Shown here: positions 31,946 through 40,594 of the stretch, piece by piece
Layout of the letters: each line of letters opens with the position of its first letter
Position numbering within the stretch: the first letter of the stretch is position 1
Origin: CAXXOK01 sp963675925
GTDB taxonomy: Bacteria > Bacillota > Clostridia > Christensenellales > Aristaeellaceae
Length of the DNA stretch: 64,000 bases
NCBI GenBank assembly: GCA_963675925.2
Contig: CAXXIB010000004.1
Span: 992,001-1,056,000, forward strand
Direction of reading: 5' to 3'
Translations under genes and position numbers: made by a program
Notes under the pieces: model-generated
Told to the model about the DNA's origin: nothing
What the model saw: only the letters and a program-made list of their open reading frames with translations
The model's database searches: none

Positions 31946-34333
31946 ATGCTCCGTTTTGTCCCCCGATCCGACCGTGTATTCACGGAAGCGCAAAAGGAAA
32001 AGCTACGTCCGTTTACGGGTGTAAAGGCCGCGCTTTTGTTTTCGCGCGGCATGGAAACGGCAGAAGAAGCTGAGCGTTTTTTACACCCGGATACATCGCA
32101 GCTGCACGACCCGTACTTGCTGTCGGGTATGCACAAGGCTGTTGAGCTATTGAACGATGCCAAGCAGGCGAATTTGCGTGTGGTCGTTTATGGCGATTAC
32201 GATACCGATGGCGTTTGCGCTGCTGCATTGCTCACCGAGGCCCTGCGGGCCTATGGTTTACGGACTGATGCCTACCTGCCCCTGCGGGACGATGGGTATG
32301 GACTGAACGCCGCTGCTGTCGAAGAATTGGCCAAAGGCTATCAACTTTTGGTCACGGTGGATTTGGGCATCAGTAACGCGACCGAGGTTGCGCTGGCGCA
32401 GTCGCTGGGCATGCAGGTGATCGTGACCGATCACCACCAGCTACCGCTGACACCTTGCCCGGCCGATGCGGTGATCAACCCCCTGCTGGACGGCTATCCG
32501 TTTCCGTATCTGTGCGGCGCAGGGGTGGCGTATAAGCTTGCGACCGCGCTGCACGCCGCAGATGAAGCGATGCAAAATACCCTTTTACCGCTGGCCGCCG
32601 TTGCAACCATTGCCGATATTGTGTCGCTGACGGGTGAAAACCGCGTCATCGTGTCGCTAGGGCTGCCGCTGATTGAAACCAGACTCGGCCTTAAAGCATT
32701 GTGCGAAATCGCCGGGGTAAAAGCCCCCGTTGCCGAGGGGGCGGTCGCCTATCAACTGGCCCCAAGGCTCAACGCCGCCGGTCGCGTGGCCGATGCCAAC
32801 GCCGCTGTAGACTTGCTGCTGACGGACGATCCACAGGAAGCACAGACGCTTGCCAAATCGCTGGATGCGTCCAATACCCAACGCAAAAAACTAGAAGCTG
32901 CCGCCGTGGATGAAGCCGCCGAGCAAGCGAAAACCCACAACTTTGTTCAAAGCCATGTGTTGTTTGTACGCGGTGAAGGCTGGCATAAAGGGGTGCTAGG
33001 GCTTACGGCCGGGCGGCTGAACCGCCGCTACTGCGTGCCGGTATGCGCCCTGTCCGAGGAGGATGGCATGCTCCACGGCAGCCTGCGTGGCGTAAAGGGT
33101 GTGAACCTTGCTGCGTGCCTGAAGCAATGCGACGATGTACTCGTTAAATACGGCGGGCACGAAATGGCCGCCGGGGTTACACTGGAAGCGGCCAAGTACA
33201 GCGCATTTCAAACACGCCTGGAGGAAGCGGTCAGCGCATCCGCCGATGCGGATGCCTTTATCCCCGCCCAGGCGTATGACCTGCCTCTAGCGCTGGAAGA
33301 CGCGGGGCTGGATTTGGTTGATCTGCTGGAAGAACTGCGTCCCTACGGCATCGGCAATCCTGCGCCTGTATTTTTAACCAGCGGCGCACGGGTAGACAGC
33401 CGACGCGCCTGTGGTAGAGGCGATGCACACTTGCAGCTTCGGCTGCGGCAAGATAAAACGGTGCTATCTGGAATTGCGTTTCAGCAGGGCAGCTTGGCAA
33501 AGACCCTGCCCGATGAAGTAGATGTTGCCTACACGCTGGAACGGAATGACTATAACGGCCGGGTGACCGCCCAGTGCAATGTAGCAACGCTGCGGCCCTC
33601 CGGGTATGCAGTCAAGCAGGCCCTGCAAGCGGAAACAGAGGAAGCCTATCAGGACGCAATCGTAAACCGCCTCCTTGCGCAGGCAGGAAAACCGGGCGCG
33701 GACGCAGAAAAATTAACATTCGCAGCTGATGGCGAAGTCGTGCCTTTGGGTGACGATGCGCTGCTCAGCGGCTGCCAGGGAACGCTCTATGTCGCCTACA
33801 CCAAGGACGCGGCGACAGCCTTGCTTCAAACTCTGGAAGACCGGGTAGATGTTTCCGTAGGCACGGTGGAAGACCCCCGCTGTTTCCACACACTTCTTCT
33901 GCGCCCCACCGATGTGCCGCTATCCCCCGACTGGAAACACATCGTGCTGCTGGACGGGGCACTCTCCGGGCAGGATATCACCCAGTGGAAGGAACACTGC
34001 GGGTCGGCACAGCTGATTGTGCAGGCAACAAGCGATGCACTGCGCCGGGCGTACCAGGCCCTGGACGCGGGCGATGATGCCTACCGCACGCTGTATAAAC
34101 AGCTGATGCGCTCGGCATTCCCAAGTGCCGAAGCCGCCGCCCGGGCCGCCGGGTTGACACAGGCACAAACGCGGCTGGGTCTGTGGACGTTTGCGGAACT
34201 GGACTTCATCCGCTTGACACTTACGCCGTTTTCGTACACCATGCTTCCCGTAGCCAAAAGGCCGCTGGACGAAAGTCCGCTGCTTAAGCACATACGCACC
34301 ATCGCAACAGGAAAGGAGGGACAGGGATGCTGA
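31946..34333 (+). CDS. recJ: Single-stranded-DNA-specific exonuclease RecJ
   Basis: 795 aa. DHH phosphoesterase core: VVVYGDYDTDGVCAAAL (79-95, metal-binding Asp cluster), VTVDLGI (137-143) and VIVTDHHQLP with DHH at 162-164; the DHHA1 domain has KYGGHEMAAGVTLE. A long C-terminal extension (about residues 560-795) is typical of Firmicute RecJ and lacks obvious catalytic motifs. It degrades ssDNA 5'-3' in recombination and mismatch repair. AAAGGAATACGCT precedes the start. The stop overlaps the rel start by 7 bases. Confidence 0.96.
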   Translation: MLRFVPRSDRVFTEAQKEKLRPFTGVKAALLFSRGMETAEEAERFLHPDTSQLHDPYLLSGMHKAVELLNDAKQANLRVVVYGDYDTDGVCAAALLTEALRAYGLRTDAYLPLRDDGYGLNAAAVEELAKGYQLLVTVDLGISNATEVALAQSLGMQVIVTDHHQLPLTPCPADAVINPLLDGYPFPYLCGAGVAYKLATALHAADEAMQNTLLPLAAVATIADIVSLTGENRVIVSLGLPLIETRLGLKALCEIAGVKAPVAEGAVAYQLAPRLNAAGRVADANAAVDLLLTDDPQEAQTLAKSLDASNTQRKKLEAAAVDEAAEQAKTHNFVQSHVLFVRGEGWHKGVLGLTAGRLNRRYCVPVCALSEEDGMLHGSLRGVKGVNLAACLKQCDDVLVKYGGHEMAAGVTLEAAKYSAFQTRLEEAVSASADADAFIPAQAYDLPLALEDAGLDLVDLLEELRPYGIGNPAPVFLTSGARVDSRRACGRGDAHLQLRLRQDKTVLSGIAFQQGSLAKTLPDEVDVAYTLERNDYNGRVTAQCNVATLRPSGYAVKQALQAETEEAYQDAIVNRLLAQAGKPGADAEKLTFAADGEVVPLGDDALLSGCQGTLYVAYTKDAATALLQTLEDRVDVSVGTVEDPRCFHTLLLRPTDVPLSPDWKHIVLLDGALSGQDITQWKEHCGSAQLIVQATSDALRRAYQALDAGDDAYRTLYKQLMRSAFPSAEAAARAAGLTQAQTRLGLWTFAELDFIRLTLTPFSYTMLPVAKRPLDESPLLKHIRTIATGKEGQGC

Positions 34334-36522
34334 CATTTATCACCAACGAATGCATGCCGCTGGATAAAATGGTTGCCCGCGTGCAAAAGCAAAACCCCAA
34401 CGACGATCGCTACCTGCTGGTTAAAAAAGCATACGAGTTTGCCGAAGAAGCGCACAGCTGCCAAATTCGCAAAAGTGGCGAGCCGTATTTCATGCATCCC
34501 GCATCGGTCGCCTCCATCCTGACGGATTTGATGATCGACCCGCCCACAATCGCCGCCGGACTTTTGCACGATACGGTGGAGGACTGCTCCACCGTGGATA
34601 TCGAAACCATTAAAAAGGAATTCGGCGACGAGGTCGCCGTGCTGGTTGATGGCGTAACGAAGCTGGATAAGCTGGATTTTTCCAACCGCGAGGAACAGAA
34701 GGCCGAATCCCTGCGTAAAATGATTCTCGCCATGTCCAAGGACATCCGCGTGGTCATTATCAAACTGGCCGATCGCCTGCACAACATGCGCACCCTTAAG
34801 CATCAGCCGCCGGAGCGCCAGCGCGCCATCGCCGATGAGACGCTGGATATTTTCACCCCGCTGGCACACCGCTTGGGCATGAATGCCGTTAAGCAGGAGC
34901 TGGAAGACCTGGCTTTCAAATACATGGAACCCACCGCCTATCAGGACATTGCCCGCAAGGTGGGGCTGCGCCGGATTGAGCGCGAGGAAAACATTCGCTT
35001 GGTCATTCAGAGCTTGTCGGAAAAACTGGACGAGAACAACATTCATTACGAGATTGACGGGCGCTCCAAACACCTGTATTCCATCTACCGTAAAATGACC
35101 GAGCAGAACAAGACCTTCGAGCAGATTTACGATTTGATTGCCGTGCGCGTGCTGGTGGACACCGTGCAGGACTGCTACGCGGTGCTGGGCATCGTGCATA
35201 CGCTGTGGAACCAGATTCCCGGCCGGTTTAAGGACTATATTTCCGTGCCCAAGGGCAACATGTACCAAAGCCTGCACACCACGCTGATCGGCGGGCGCAC
35301 CATGCCGTTCCCCTTCGAGCTGCAAATTCGCACCTGGGAAATGCACCGCGTGGCCGAGTTTGGCGTTGCGGCTCACTGGCGTTACAAGGAAGGCGCGAAG
35401 GCTGACGATCTGGACAACAAGTTGTATTGGCTGCGCCAGATTTTGGATTGGCAAAACGACACGCGCGATTCCAAGGAGTTTATCGACTCCCTGAAAACCG
35501 ATCTATTCTCCGACGAGGTACTGCTCTTTACCCCCAAGGGCGATATTATGAGCATGCAGCGCGGCGCAACGCCGATTGACTTTGCTTACCGCATCCACTC
35601 CGGTGTGGGTAACCAATGCGTAGGTGCCAAGGTCAACGGCCGTATTGTGCCGCTGGATACGGAGCTGGAAACCGGCGACCGCGTGGAGATCATCACATCC
35701 GGCAACTCCAAAGGCCCCAGCATGGACTGGCTGAAGATTGTCAAAACGCCGCAGGCGAGAAGCAAAATTCGCCAGTTCTTCAAACGTGAGCTGCGCGGCG
35801 AGAACATGGTGCGCGGCCGTGAAATGCTGGAGCACGAGGCCAAGCGCCGCAGCGTGCAGATTCATACCCTGCTCAAACCCGAATTTTACGATCCCATCCT
35901 CAAGCGCTATGCGTTCCAGGAGCTGGACGATATCTACGGCGCGGTCGGATACGGCGGCATGGCGGCAAGTTATGTCATCAGCCGCTTGATGGAAGAACTG
36001 CGCAAAACCGAAACCAAGGACATGCCGGAGATCAAGGAAGTCTCGCAGGAAGAACTGCACAAGCATGTGGGCAAACCCTCCCACGGCGTGTATGTGAAAG
36101 GGCAATCTGGCATATTGGTGCGGTTTGCGCGCTGTTGCAACCCCGTGCCGGGCGACGAGATTGTCGGCTTTATCACCCGTGGACGCGGCGTAACCGTGCA
36201 CAAGGCGGATTGTTCCAACATTCACGAGTCCGATGCTGAGCGCATGATTGAGGTCGAATGGGCGGATACCGATGCCGCGGACTTCAACGCGTCCATCAAC
36301 ATTATCGCCTATGACAGCGTAACCCTGATGGGTGACCTGGCCACAAGCGTAAATAATCTGGGCGTGCCCATCATCGGCGTGTCGGTCAAGCGCGATAAAA
36401 AACACCGCACCAGCAACGTTACCATGGTCGTGCAGGTTAAGACCCGCGAAGAGCTGAACAAGCTCATCAAAGCACTGCGGAGACGCACCGATGTTGTGGA
36501 AGTCTACCGGGGGTCATCGTAA
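34327..36522 (+). CDS. rel: Bifunctional (p)ppGpp synthetase/hydrolase (Rel/SpoT)
   Basis: 731 aa, full length. HD hydrolase domain (YFMHPASVASIL with His57; GLLHDTVEDC with HD at 81-82), synthetase domain (DLIAVRVLVDTVQDCYAVLG, then YISVPKGNMYQSLHTTLIG), TGS (LLFTPKGDIMSMQRGATPIDFAYRIH), zinc-finger/helical region (RFARCCNPVPGDEIVGF) and a C-terminal ACT domain. The HD residues are intact, so hydrolase activity is expected. It makes and destroys the stringent alarmone. It overlaps recJ by 7 bases and dtd by 1 base (TAATG), the common Firmicute order. Confidence 0.97.
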   Translation: MLTFITNECMPLDKMVARVQKQNPNDDRYLLVKKAYEFAEEAHSCQIRKSGEPYFMHPASVASILTDLMIDPPTIAAGLLHDTVEDCSTVDIETIKKEFGDEVAVLVDGVTKLDKLDFSNREEQKAESLRKMILAMSKDIRVVIIKLADRLHNMRTLKHQPPERQRAIADETLDIFTPLAHRLGMNAVKQELEDLAFKYMEPTAYQDIARKVGLRRIEREENIRLVIQSLSEKLDENNIHYEIDGRSKHLYSIYRKMTEQNKTFEQIYDLIAVRVLVDTVQDCYAVLGIVHTLWNQIPGRFKDYISVPKGNMYQSLHTTLIGGRTMPFPFELQIRTWEMHRVAEFGVAAHWRYKEGAKADDLDNKLYWLRQILDWQNDTRDSKEFIDSLKTDLFSDEVLLFTPKGDIMSMQRGATPIDFAYRIHSGVGNQCVGAKVNGRIVPLDTELETGDRVEIITSGNSKGPSMDWLKIVKTPQARSKIRQFFKRELRGENMVRGREMLEHEAKRRSVQIHTLLKPEFYDPILKRYAFQELDDIYGAVGYGGMAASYVISRLMEELRKTETKDMPEIKEVSQEELHKHVGKPSHGVYVKGQSGILVRFARCCNPVPGDEIVGFITRGRGVTVHKADCSNIHESDAERMIEVEWADTDAADFNASINIIAYDSVTLMGDLATSVNNLGVPIIGVSVKRDKKHRTSNVTMVVQVKTREELNKLIKALRRRTDVVEVYRGSS

Positions 36523-36971
36523 TGCGTGCAGTGGTACAAAGGGTGACCAGAGCGTCCGTTGCGGTGCATGATCAGATTATTTCCGAAATCGGGCAGGGCT
36601 ATCTGGTGCTGCTTGGCGTGGAGGCTGGCGATACCGAACAGGACCTGAATTATATGGTGGACAAGGTCGCCAATCTGCGCGTGTTTGAGGACGAACAGGG
36701 CAAAATGAACCGCTCCCTGCTGGATACCGGCGGGCAGCTATTGCTGGTCAGCCAGTTTACGCTGCTGGGCGATGTGCGCCATGGCCGCCGGCCGAGCTTT
36801 ATCGCGGCGGAAGCGCCGGACAAGGCCGATCAGCTGTACTCGCAGGCGGCCAACCGCTTGCGTGATATCGGAATCCCGGTGGAAACGGGCGTGTTCCGCG
36901 CCGATATGGCCGTCAGCCTGGTCAATGACGGGCCTGTGACCATCCTGCTGGATTCCCGCAAAACCTTTTAA
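36522..36971 (+). CDS. dtd: D-aminoacyl-tRNA deacylase
   Basis: 149 aa, standard length. MRAVVQRVTRASVAV start, the SQFTLLGD motif and the NDGPVTILLDS cross-subunit motif (Gly-cisPro equivalent) form the chiral proofreading site. It hydrolyses D-amino acids (and glycine from tRNA-Ala) mischarged on tRNA. Translationally coupled to rel by a 1-base overlap. Confidence 0.97.
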   Translation: MRAVVQRVTRASVAVHDQIISEIGQGYLVLLGVEAGDTEQDLNYMVDKVANLRVFEDEQGKMNRSLLDTGGQLLLVSQFTLLGDVRHGRRPSFIAAEAPDKADQLYSQAANRLRDIGIPVETGVFRADMAVSLVNDGPVTILLDSRKTF

Positions 36972-36982
36972 CAGGAGAGACA

Positions 36983-37582
36983 ATGAAAATCAACGTAGAA
37001 ACTGTTCCGGTCGGCGGAGACTACAAAACCAACTGCTACCTAGTGGAAAACGACGAAACCAAACAGCTTGTCATCATCGATCCCGGCTCACAGGCCGAGT
37101 TGATCCTCAAAGCAATCGGGGAACGTACCCCAGTTGCCGTGCTGATTACCCACGGGCATTTTGATCACATTTCCGCCGTGGACGAGATCTGCGGGCGCTA
37201 TGATATTCCCCTGCATATACACGAGCTGGATGTGGCCAAGCTGACCAATGATACCATGAACGAAAGCGTGACCTTCGGGTTTCACGTAAAGGTGAAAACC
37301 AAACCGCAAACCGTAACCGACGAACAGGAACTGACCCTGGCTGGTATCACGTTCACCGTGCTGCATACGCCGGGACATTCCAAGGGCGGCGTGTGCTACC
37401 GTATGCCGGAGAACCAGGGTATATTCTGCGGCGATACGCTGTTTAACGGCGGCTATGGCCGCTACGATTTTGGCGACGGAAACTTTTCGGAACTGAAACA
37501 AAGCCTGCGCAAGCTGATAAACCTTAGCCCCAAGATGATTGCCTATCCGGGGCACGGACCGACTACCTTCGCGGGAAAGTAA
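36983..37582 (+). CDS. Metallo-beta-lactamase-fold hydrolase (glyoxalase II-like)
   Basis: 199 aa. The metal-binding HxHxDH motif THGHFDHI (about residues 52-59), HTPGHSKGGVCY (third His), FCGDTLFNGGYGR (bridging Asp) and the last His in YPGHGPTT are all present. The family includes glyoxalase II and persulfide dioxygenases; this short YcbL-type form is common after dtd in Clostridia. AGGAGAGACA precedes the start; hemZ begins 12 bases downstream. Confidence 0.92.
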   Translation: MKINVETVPVGGDYKTNCYLVENDETKQLVIIDPGSQAELILKAIGERTPVAVLITHGHFDHISAVDEICGRYDIPLHIHELDVAKLTNDTMNESVTFGFHVKVKTKPQTVTDEQELTLAGITFTVLHTPGHSKGGVCYRMPENQGIFCGDTLFNGGYGRYDFGDGNFSELKQSLRKLINLSPKMIAYPGHGPTTFAGK

Positions 37583-37594
37583 TGGGATAGTCCT

Positions 37595-39094
37595 ATGAAA
37601 ATCTGCCTGTATACGCCGCTGCCGCGCCTGGCGAATGAGCTTTGGGATGTGCTGAAGCTCTTTTTTGCAACCGATGGTTTTGCCGTGGTATCCACCGCGC
37701 CCCAGACACCCGAAGATGTGGAGAAAGCGCAGTTTACCGCCACCGCCCCGACCGACGATATGCAGCCCCTGAGCCATGAACTGACCGAAGAGGACGGCAG
37801 CTTTTGCTGCCGTTTTATCTTTGTGGGGCAGGAAGCCCAGCGAAGCACGCCAGTGGTGCCCGGGGAGAGCAAGTTATTGTACCGGCGGCGCGTGAAGCGC
37901 TTGTGTAAGCTGACGCTGTATGACCTGTGTAAAACGCTGACCGGCAAACAGCCGCCCTGGGGAGCGCTTACAGGCATACGCCCGACCCGGCTTTTTGCCG
38001 AGCATCTGAAACGCGGTCTTTCGCACGCGCAGGCCGAAGCGGCCTTGCAGCGGGAGATGGATGTAATACCGGAGAAAACCGCGCTGCTGTCTCGCATTTT
38101 AACGGTGCAGCAAGCCCTGCCACAGGCGGGGGAGACGGAGTTCAACATTTATGTCGCCATGCCGTTTTGCCCAACGCGCTGCACCTACTGCACGTTTGCG
38201 GGCGAGGCCATCGGCACGGGGGACAAGTTGGAACCGTACCTGCACGCCCTGTACCGGGAAATGGACGCAGTCAAACGCATAATGGCGCAGCAAAACGCAA
38301 GCCTGCGCGCGCTGTATATCGGCGGCGGCACGCCCATTGCACCGGATGATGAAGCCTTTGCACTTTTTCTAAACCGCGTGGCCGAAGCATTCCCTGGCCC
38401 TGTAGAGTTTACAGTGGAAGCCGGCCGCCCCGATGCCATTACCCTGGCCAAGCTGCAGGCTATGCGGCAGGCTGGCGTGGGCCGTATCAGCATCAACCCA
38501 CAGACCATGAACGATGCGACCCTGCAGACCATCGGGCGCGGTCACAGCGCTGCGCAGGTGGAACAGGCTTTTCAAATGGCGCGGGAGTATGGGTTTGATC
38601 ACATCAATATGGATGTCATTGCCGGGCTGCCGGGGGAGACGGAGCAGGACTTTCGCCGCACCATGCAGTGCATCGCTGCGCTAGGGCCGGAGGGATTAAC
38701 CGTGCATACCCTGGCGCTTAAACGCGGCGGCCAGCTGGAAAAAGAAAAAACACCCCTGCCATCGGTCGAAACCGTGGAAGCAATGGTTGCCCTCGGCGAA
38801 GGCTTTGCCACGCAAATGGGCATGTCGCCCTATTACCTCTACCGCCAAAAATACATGGCCGCACAGCAACAAAACGTTGGCTACGCTAAGAAAAGCAAAG
38901 CCTGTCTGTATAATATGGACATGATGGAAGAAACAGCCACCGTACTTGCCATTGGTGCAGGGGCCATTTCCAAGCGTGTATTTGAAAACAAAAACAAGCG
39001 CATTGTCCGTGCGCCCAATGCTGGCAATGTCGACGTATACATCGCGACCGTTGACGAGATGATACACCGAAAACAAAACCTCTTTATAGAATGA
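37595..39094 (+). CDS. hemZ: Oxygen-independent coproporphyrinogen-III dehydrogenase-like HemZ (radical SAM)
   Basis: 499 aa. The N-terminal HemZ-specific domain (about 1-160, with PWGALTGIRPTRL) precedes a radical SAM core: Cys192-x3-Cys196-x2-Cys199 in FCPTRCTYC, YIGGGTPIAPDDEAF, VEAGRPDAI and DVIAGLPGETEQDF. HemZ-type enzymes are assigned to anaerobic haem/porphyrin synthesis or haem handling; actual activity of this clade is less certain than for HemN. It is last gene of recJ-rel-dtd-MBL-hemZ and is followed by a terminator shared with the convergent hsp20 gene. Confidence 0.93.
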   Translation: MKICLYTPLPRLANELWDVLKLFFATDGFAVVSTAPQTPEDVEKAQFTATAPTDDMQPLSHELTEEDGSFCCRFIFVGQEAQRSTPVVPGESKLLYRRRVKRLCKLTLYDLCKTLTGKQPPWGALTGIRPTRLFAEHLKRGLSHAQAEAALQREMDVIPEKTALLSRILTVQQALPQAGETEFNIYVAMPFCPTRCTYCTFAGEAIGTGDKLEPYLHALYREMDAVKRIMAQQNASLRALYIGGGTPIAPDDEAFALFLNRVAEAFPGPVEFTVEAGRPDAITLAKLQAMRQAGVGRISINPQTMNDATLQTIGRGHSAAQVEQAFQMAREYGFDHINMDVIAGLPGETEQDFRRTMQCIAALGPEGLTVHTLALKRGGQLEKEKTPLPSVETVEAMVALGEGFATQMGMSPYYLYRQKYMAAQQQNVGYAKKSKACLYNMDMMEETATVLAIGAGAISKRVFENKNKRIVRAPNAGNVDVYIATVDEMIHRKQNLFIE

Positions 39095-39144
39095 ACGTGA
39101 GCGATATCGAAGCTATCGGCATCATCCTAGTAAAACAATAGCAA

Positions 39145-39168
39145 AGGCCGCACCTTTTGGTGCGGCCT
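39145..39168. terminator. Bidirectional hairpin between hemZ and hsp20
   Basis: Perfect 10-bp stem AGGCCGCACC (39145-39154) with 39159-39168 and loop TTTT; short T/A flanks on both sides. It separates convergent genes. Confidence 0.65.
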
Positions 39169-39203
39169 GTTACTAGCCTTTGGGACTATCCTTGGCTTCT
39201 GCC

Positions 39204-39650
39204 TTATTCCTCGCCAGTGATGGCGATTTTCTTGGGTTCGGGCTTGGGCTCGGGTTGGATCTTGGGCAGGGTGACCAGGAGTACGCCGTTTTTATAGTCG
39301 GCGGAGATGCCGTCGGCGTTGATGCCTTCCAGATTGAAGGAGCGTTCTACATGGCCCGAGCGGCGCTCGGAGTAGACATAGCCCTTGCCTTCTTCCTTCT
39401 TTTCCTGATTGAGATCGGCGTGGATGGTGAGAACGCCCTCGTCAACAGCAAGTTCGATCTTATCCTTGGGTACGCCGGGCAGCTCCGCTTCCAAAGTGTA
39501 AGCATTGTCATCCTCGCGTACATCCACACGGAATCCCGCGGTGCCGACCATGTCATTCATATCGAAGAACGAACGGAAGAAACGGTCTGCCAGGAACGGC
39601 GAGGGCAGCTCGCGGCTTAAGCGATGGCGGAACGGAACGATGGTATACAT
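39204..39650 (-). CDS. Small heat-shock protein, Hsp20/alpha-crystallin family
   Basis: 148 aa. The alpha-crystallin domain spans about residues 35-135: FRVDVREDDNAYTLEAELPGVPKDKIELAVDEGVLTI, and the conserved A-x-x-x-NGVLLVTLPK as ADYKNGVLLVTLPK. The C-terminal tail is Pro/Lys-rich (EPKPEPKK) rather than a clear IxI motif. It is an ATP-independent holdase against protein aggregation. GGAGGTCACTTTC precedes the start; the promoter is at 39738-39766 with repeated elements upstream. Confidence 0.95.
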   Translation of the reverse strand: MYTIVPFRHRLSRELPSPFLADRFFRSFFDMNDMVGTAGFRVDVREDDNAYTLEAELPGVPKDKIELAVDEGVLTIHADLNQEKKEEGKGYVYSERRSGHVERSFNLEGINADGISADYKNGVLLVTLPKIQPEPKPEPKKIAITGEE

Positions 39651-39737
39651 GAAAGTGACCTCCTTGTGCGCGGCCTTTGCCGCGTAATCTAAAAAATCTT
39701 ATATGGTGAAAGGGGTGTTTCCCCTGAGCACGATTAC

Positions 39738-39766
39738 AGTATAGTACGAAGGTCAGATATAGTCAA
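39738..39766 (-). promoter_or_regulatory. Sigma-A promoter of hsp20
   Basis: Minus strand TTGACT (39761-39766), 17 bases, TATACT (39738-39743). The leader is about 80 bases and includes a CAAAGGCCGCG/CGCGGC-like dyad near 39667-39686. I see no CIRCE element (TTAGCACTC repeat). Confidence 0.75.
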
Positions 39767-39860
39767 ACATAGAAGAATACAACAATGGTCAATTTTGGTC
39801 AAAAAGAAAGAGATATCAGCGAATTATGTTCTGATATCTCGTAATATCTCCAAATATCTC
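39751..39860 (-). repeat. Helically phased repeats upstream of hsp20: TTGACC and GAGATAT arrays
   Basis: On the minus strand TTGACC-type units start at 10-base intervals in two pairs (plus-strand GGTCA/AGTCA at 39751 and 39761; TGGTCA at 39786 and 39796). Further upstream GAGATAT occurs as three direct copies exactly 10 bases apart (plus ATATCTC ending at 39840, 39850 and 39860) plus an inverted copy (39810-39816). Ten-base phasing puts sites on one face of the helix. Confidence 0.6.
39801..39840 (-). terminator. Probable terminator after the HAD phosphatase gene
   Basis: Ten-bp AT-rich stem (GAGATATCAG, 39810-39819, with 39831-39840) followed on the minus strand by TTTCTTTTTG. It lies about 85 bases after the HAD stop and overlaps the GAGATAT repeats. 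Confidence 0.55.
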
Positions 39861-39924
39861 GTTGTTTCTACGTTTTTTGAAATCAATGAAAATGTGGGGT
39901 TATATTGAATCAGAAAAGACTGAC

Positions 39925-40524
39925 CTACAGCGCTTCAAGATGGCGTTGCAGCGCTTGTACATCCCCCTGAAATCGGTAGGCCTGCCAACCGCAGTCGATG
40001 GCGGCTTGTACGTTATCGTCCCGGTCGTCAATGAACAGACATTCGTCCGATTGTAACCCGAAACGGGATTTGAACTGCCTGTACAGGCGATGGTCGGGCT
40101 TAACGATGCCTTTCTGGCTAGAAAACAGTACGCCGTGGAAACGATCAATACGCGGGATTACATCCTGACGGCGGTGCATAAAGTGCCCGGCGTTGGATAA
40201 AAGATACAGGTGCATACCACGCAGCAACAGGCCGTCAATCAGTTCTGCCATGCCATCAATAGGAAACAGCACATTTTCCGGCATGCCGCGGTATAGTGTG
40301 TCCACGGCAGGGTGCAGCCTTTGCGGCAGCAGCGCCTTTACCGCCTGGGTAAAGGCATCCCCGTCCAAACCGCCACGGTCGACTTCGGCCCACTCCGGTC
40401 CGCCGAAGTACGCGTTAAATAAGGCCTGTGCATCGGTCTCGTCTGCAAGTAGGGCGCGACAGGCTTCCAGCGGGCGAAAGTGCATCAGCACATCGCCCAT
40501 GTCAAACACAATATTGCGTATCAA
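39925..40524 (-). CDS. HAD-superfamily phosphatase (YihX-like), TTG start
   Basis: 199 aa. Motif I NIVFDMGDVLMHF (nucleophile Asp and general acid Asp), motif II YLLSNAG, motif III Lys in GIVKPDHRLY, and motif IV ECLFIDDRDDNV. This is the YihX/haloacid-dehalogenase-type sugar phosphatase group. The TTG at 40524 is chosen because AGGAGG lies 6 bases upstream and the HAD motif begins at once; the frame runs open to 40659 but that would add 45 unrelated residues overlapping miaA. Downstream of miaA in the same operon. Confidence 0.87.
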   Translation of the reverse strand: MIRNIVFDMGDVLMHFRPLEACRALLADETDAQALFNAYFGGPEWAEVDRGGLDGDAFTQAVKALLPQRLHPAVDTLYRGMPENVLFPIDGMAELIDGLLLRGMHLYLLSNAGHFMHRRQDVIPRIDRFHGVLFSSQKGIVKPDHRLYRQFKSRFGLQSDECLFIDDRDDNVQAAIDCGWQAYRFQGDVQALQRHLEAL

Positions 40525-40594
40525 GGGTATCCTCCTGTATGCGCTGCATGGTAAAAGCGCTGATTTGTGGTGAACCGCTTTGGCTGTATGCGAT

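Noticed and set aside
34081..35454. 457-codon open frame antisense to recJ and rel
   Set aside because: A codon-bias shadow: high-GC genes leave long antisense frames; the sense strand encodes unambiguous RecJ and Rel.
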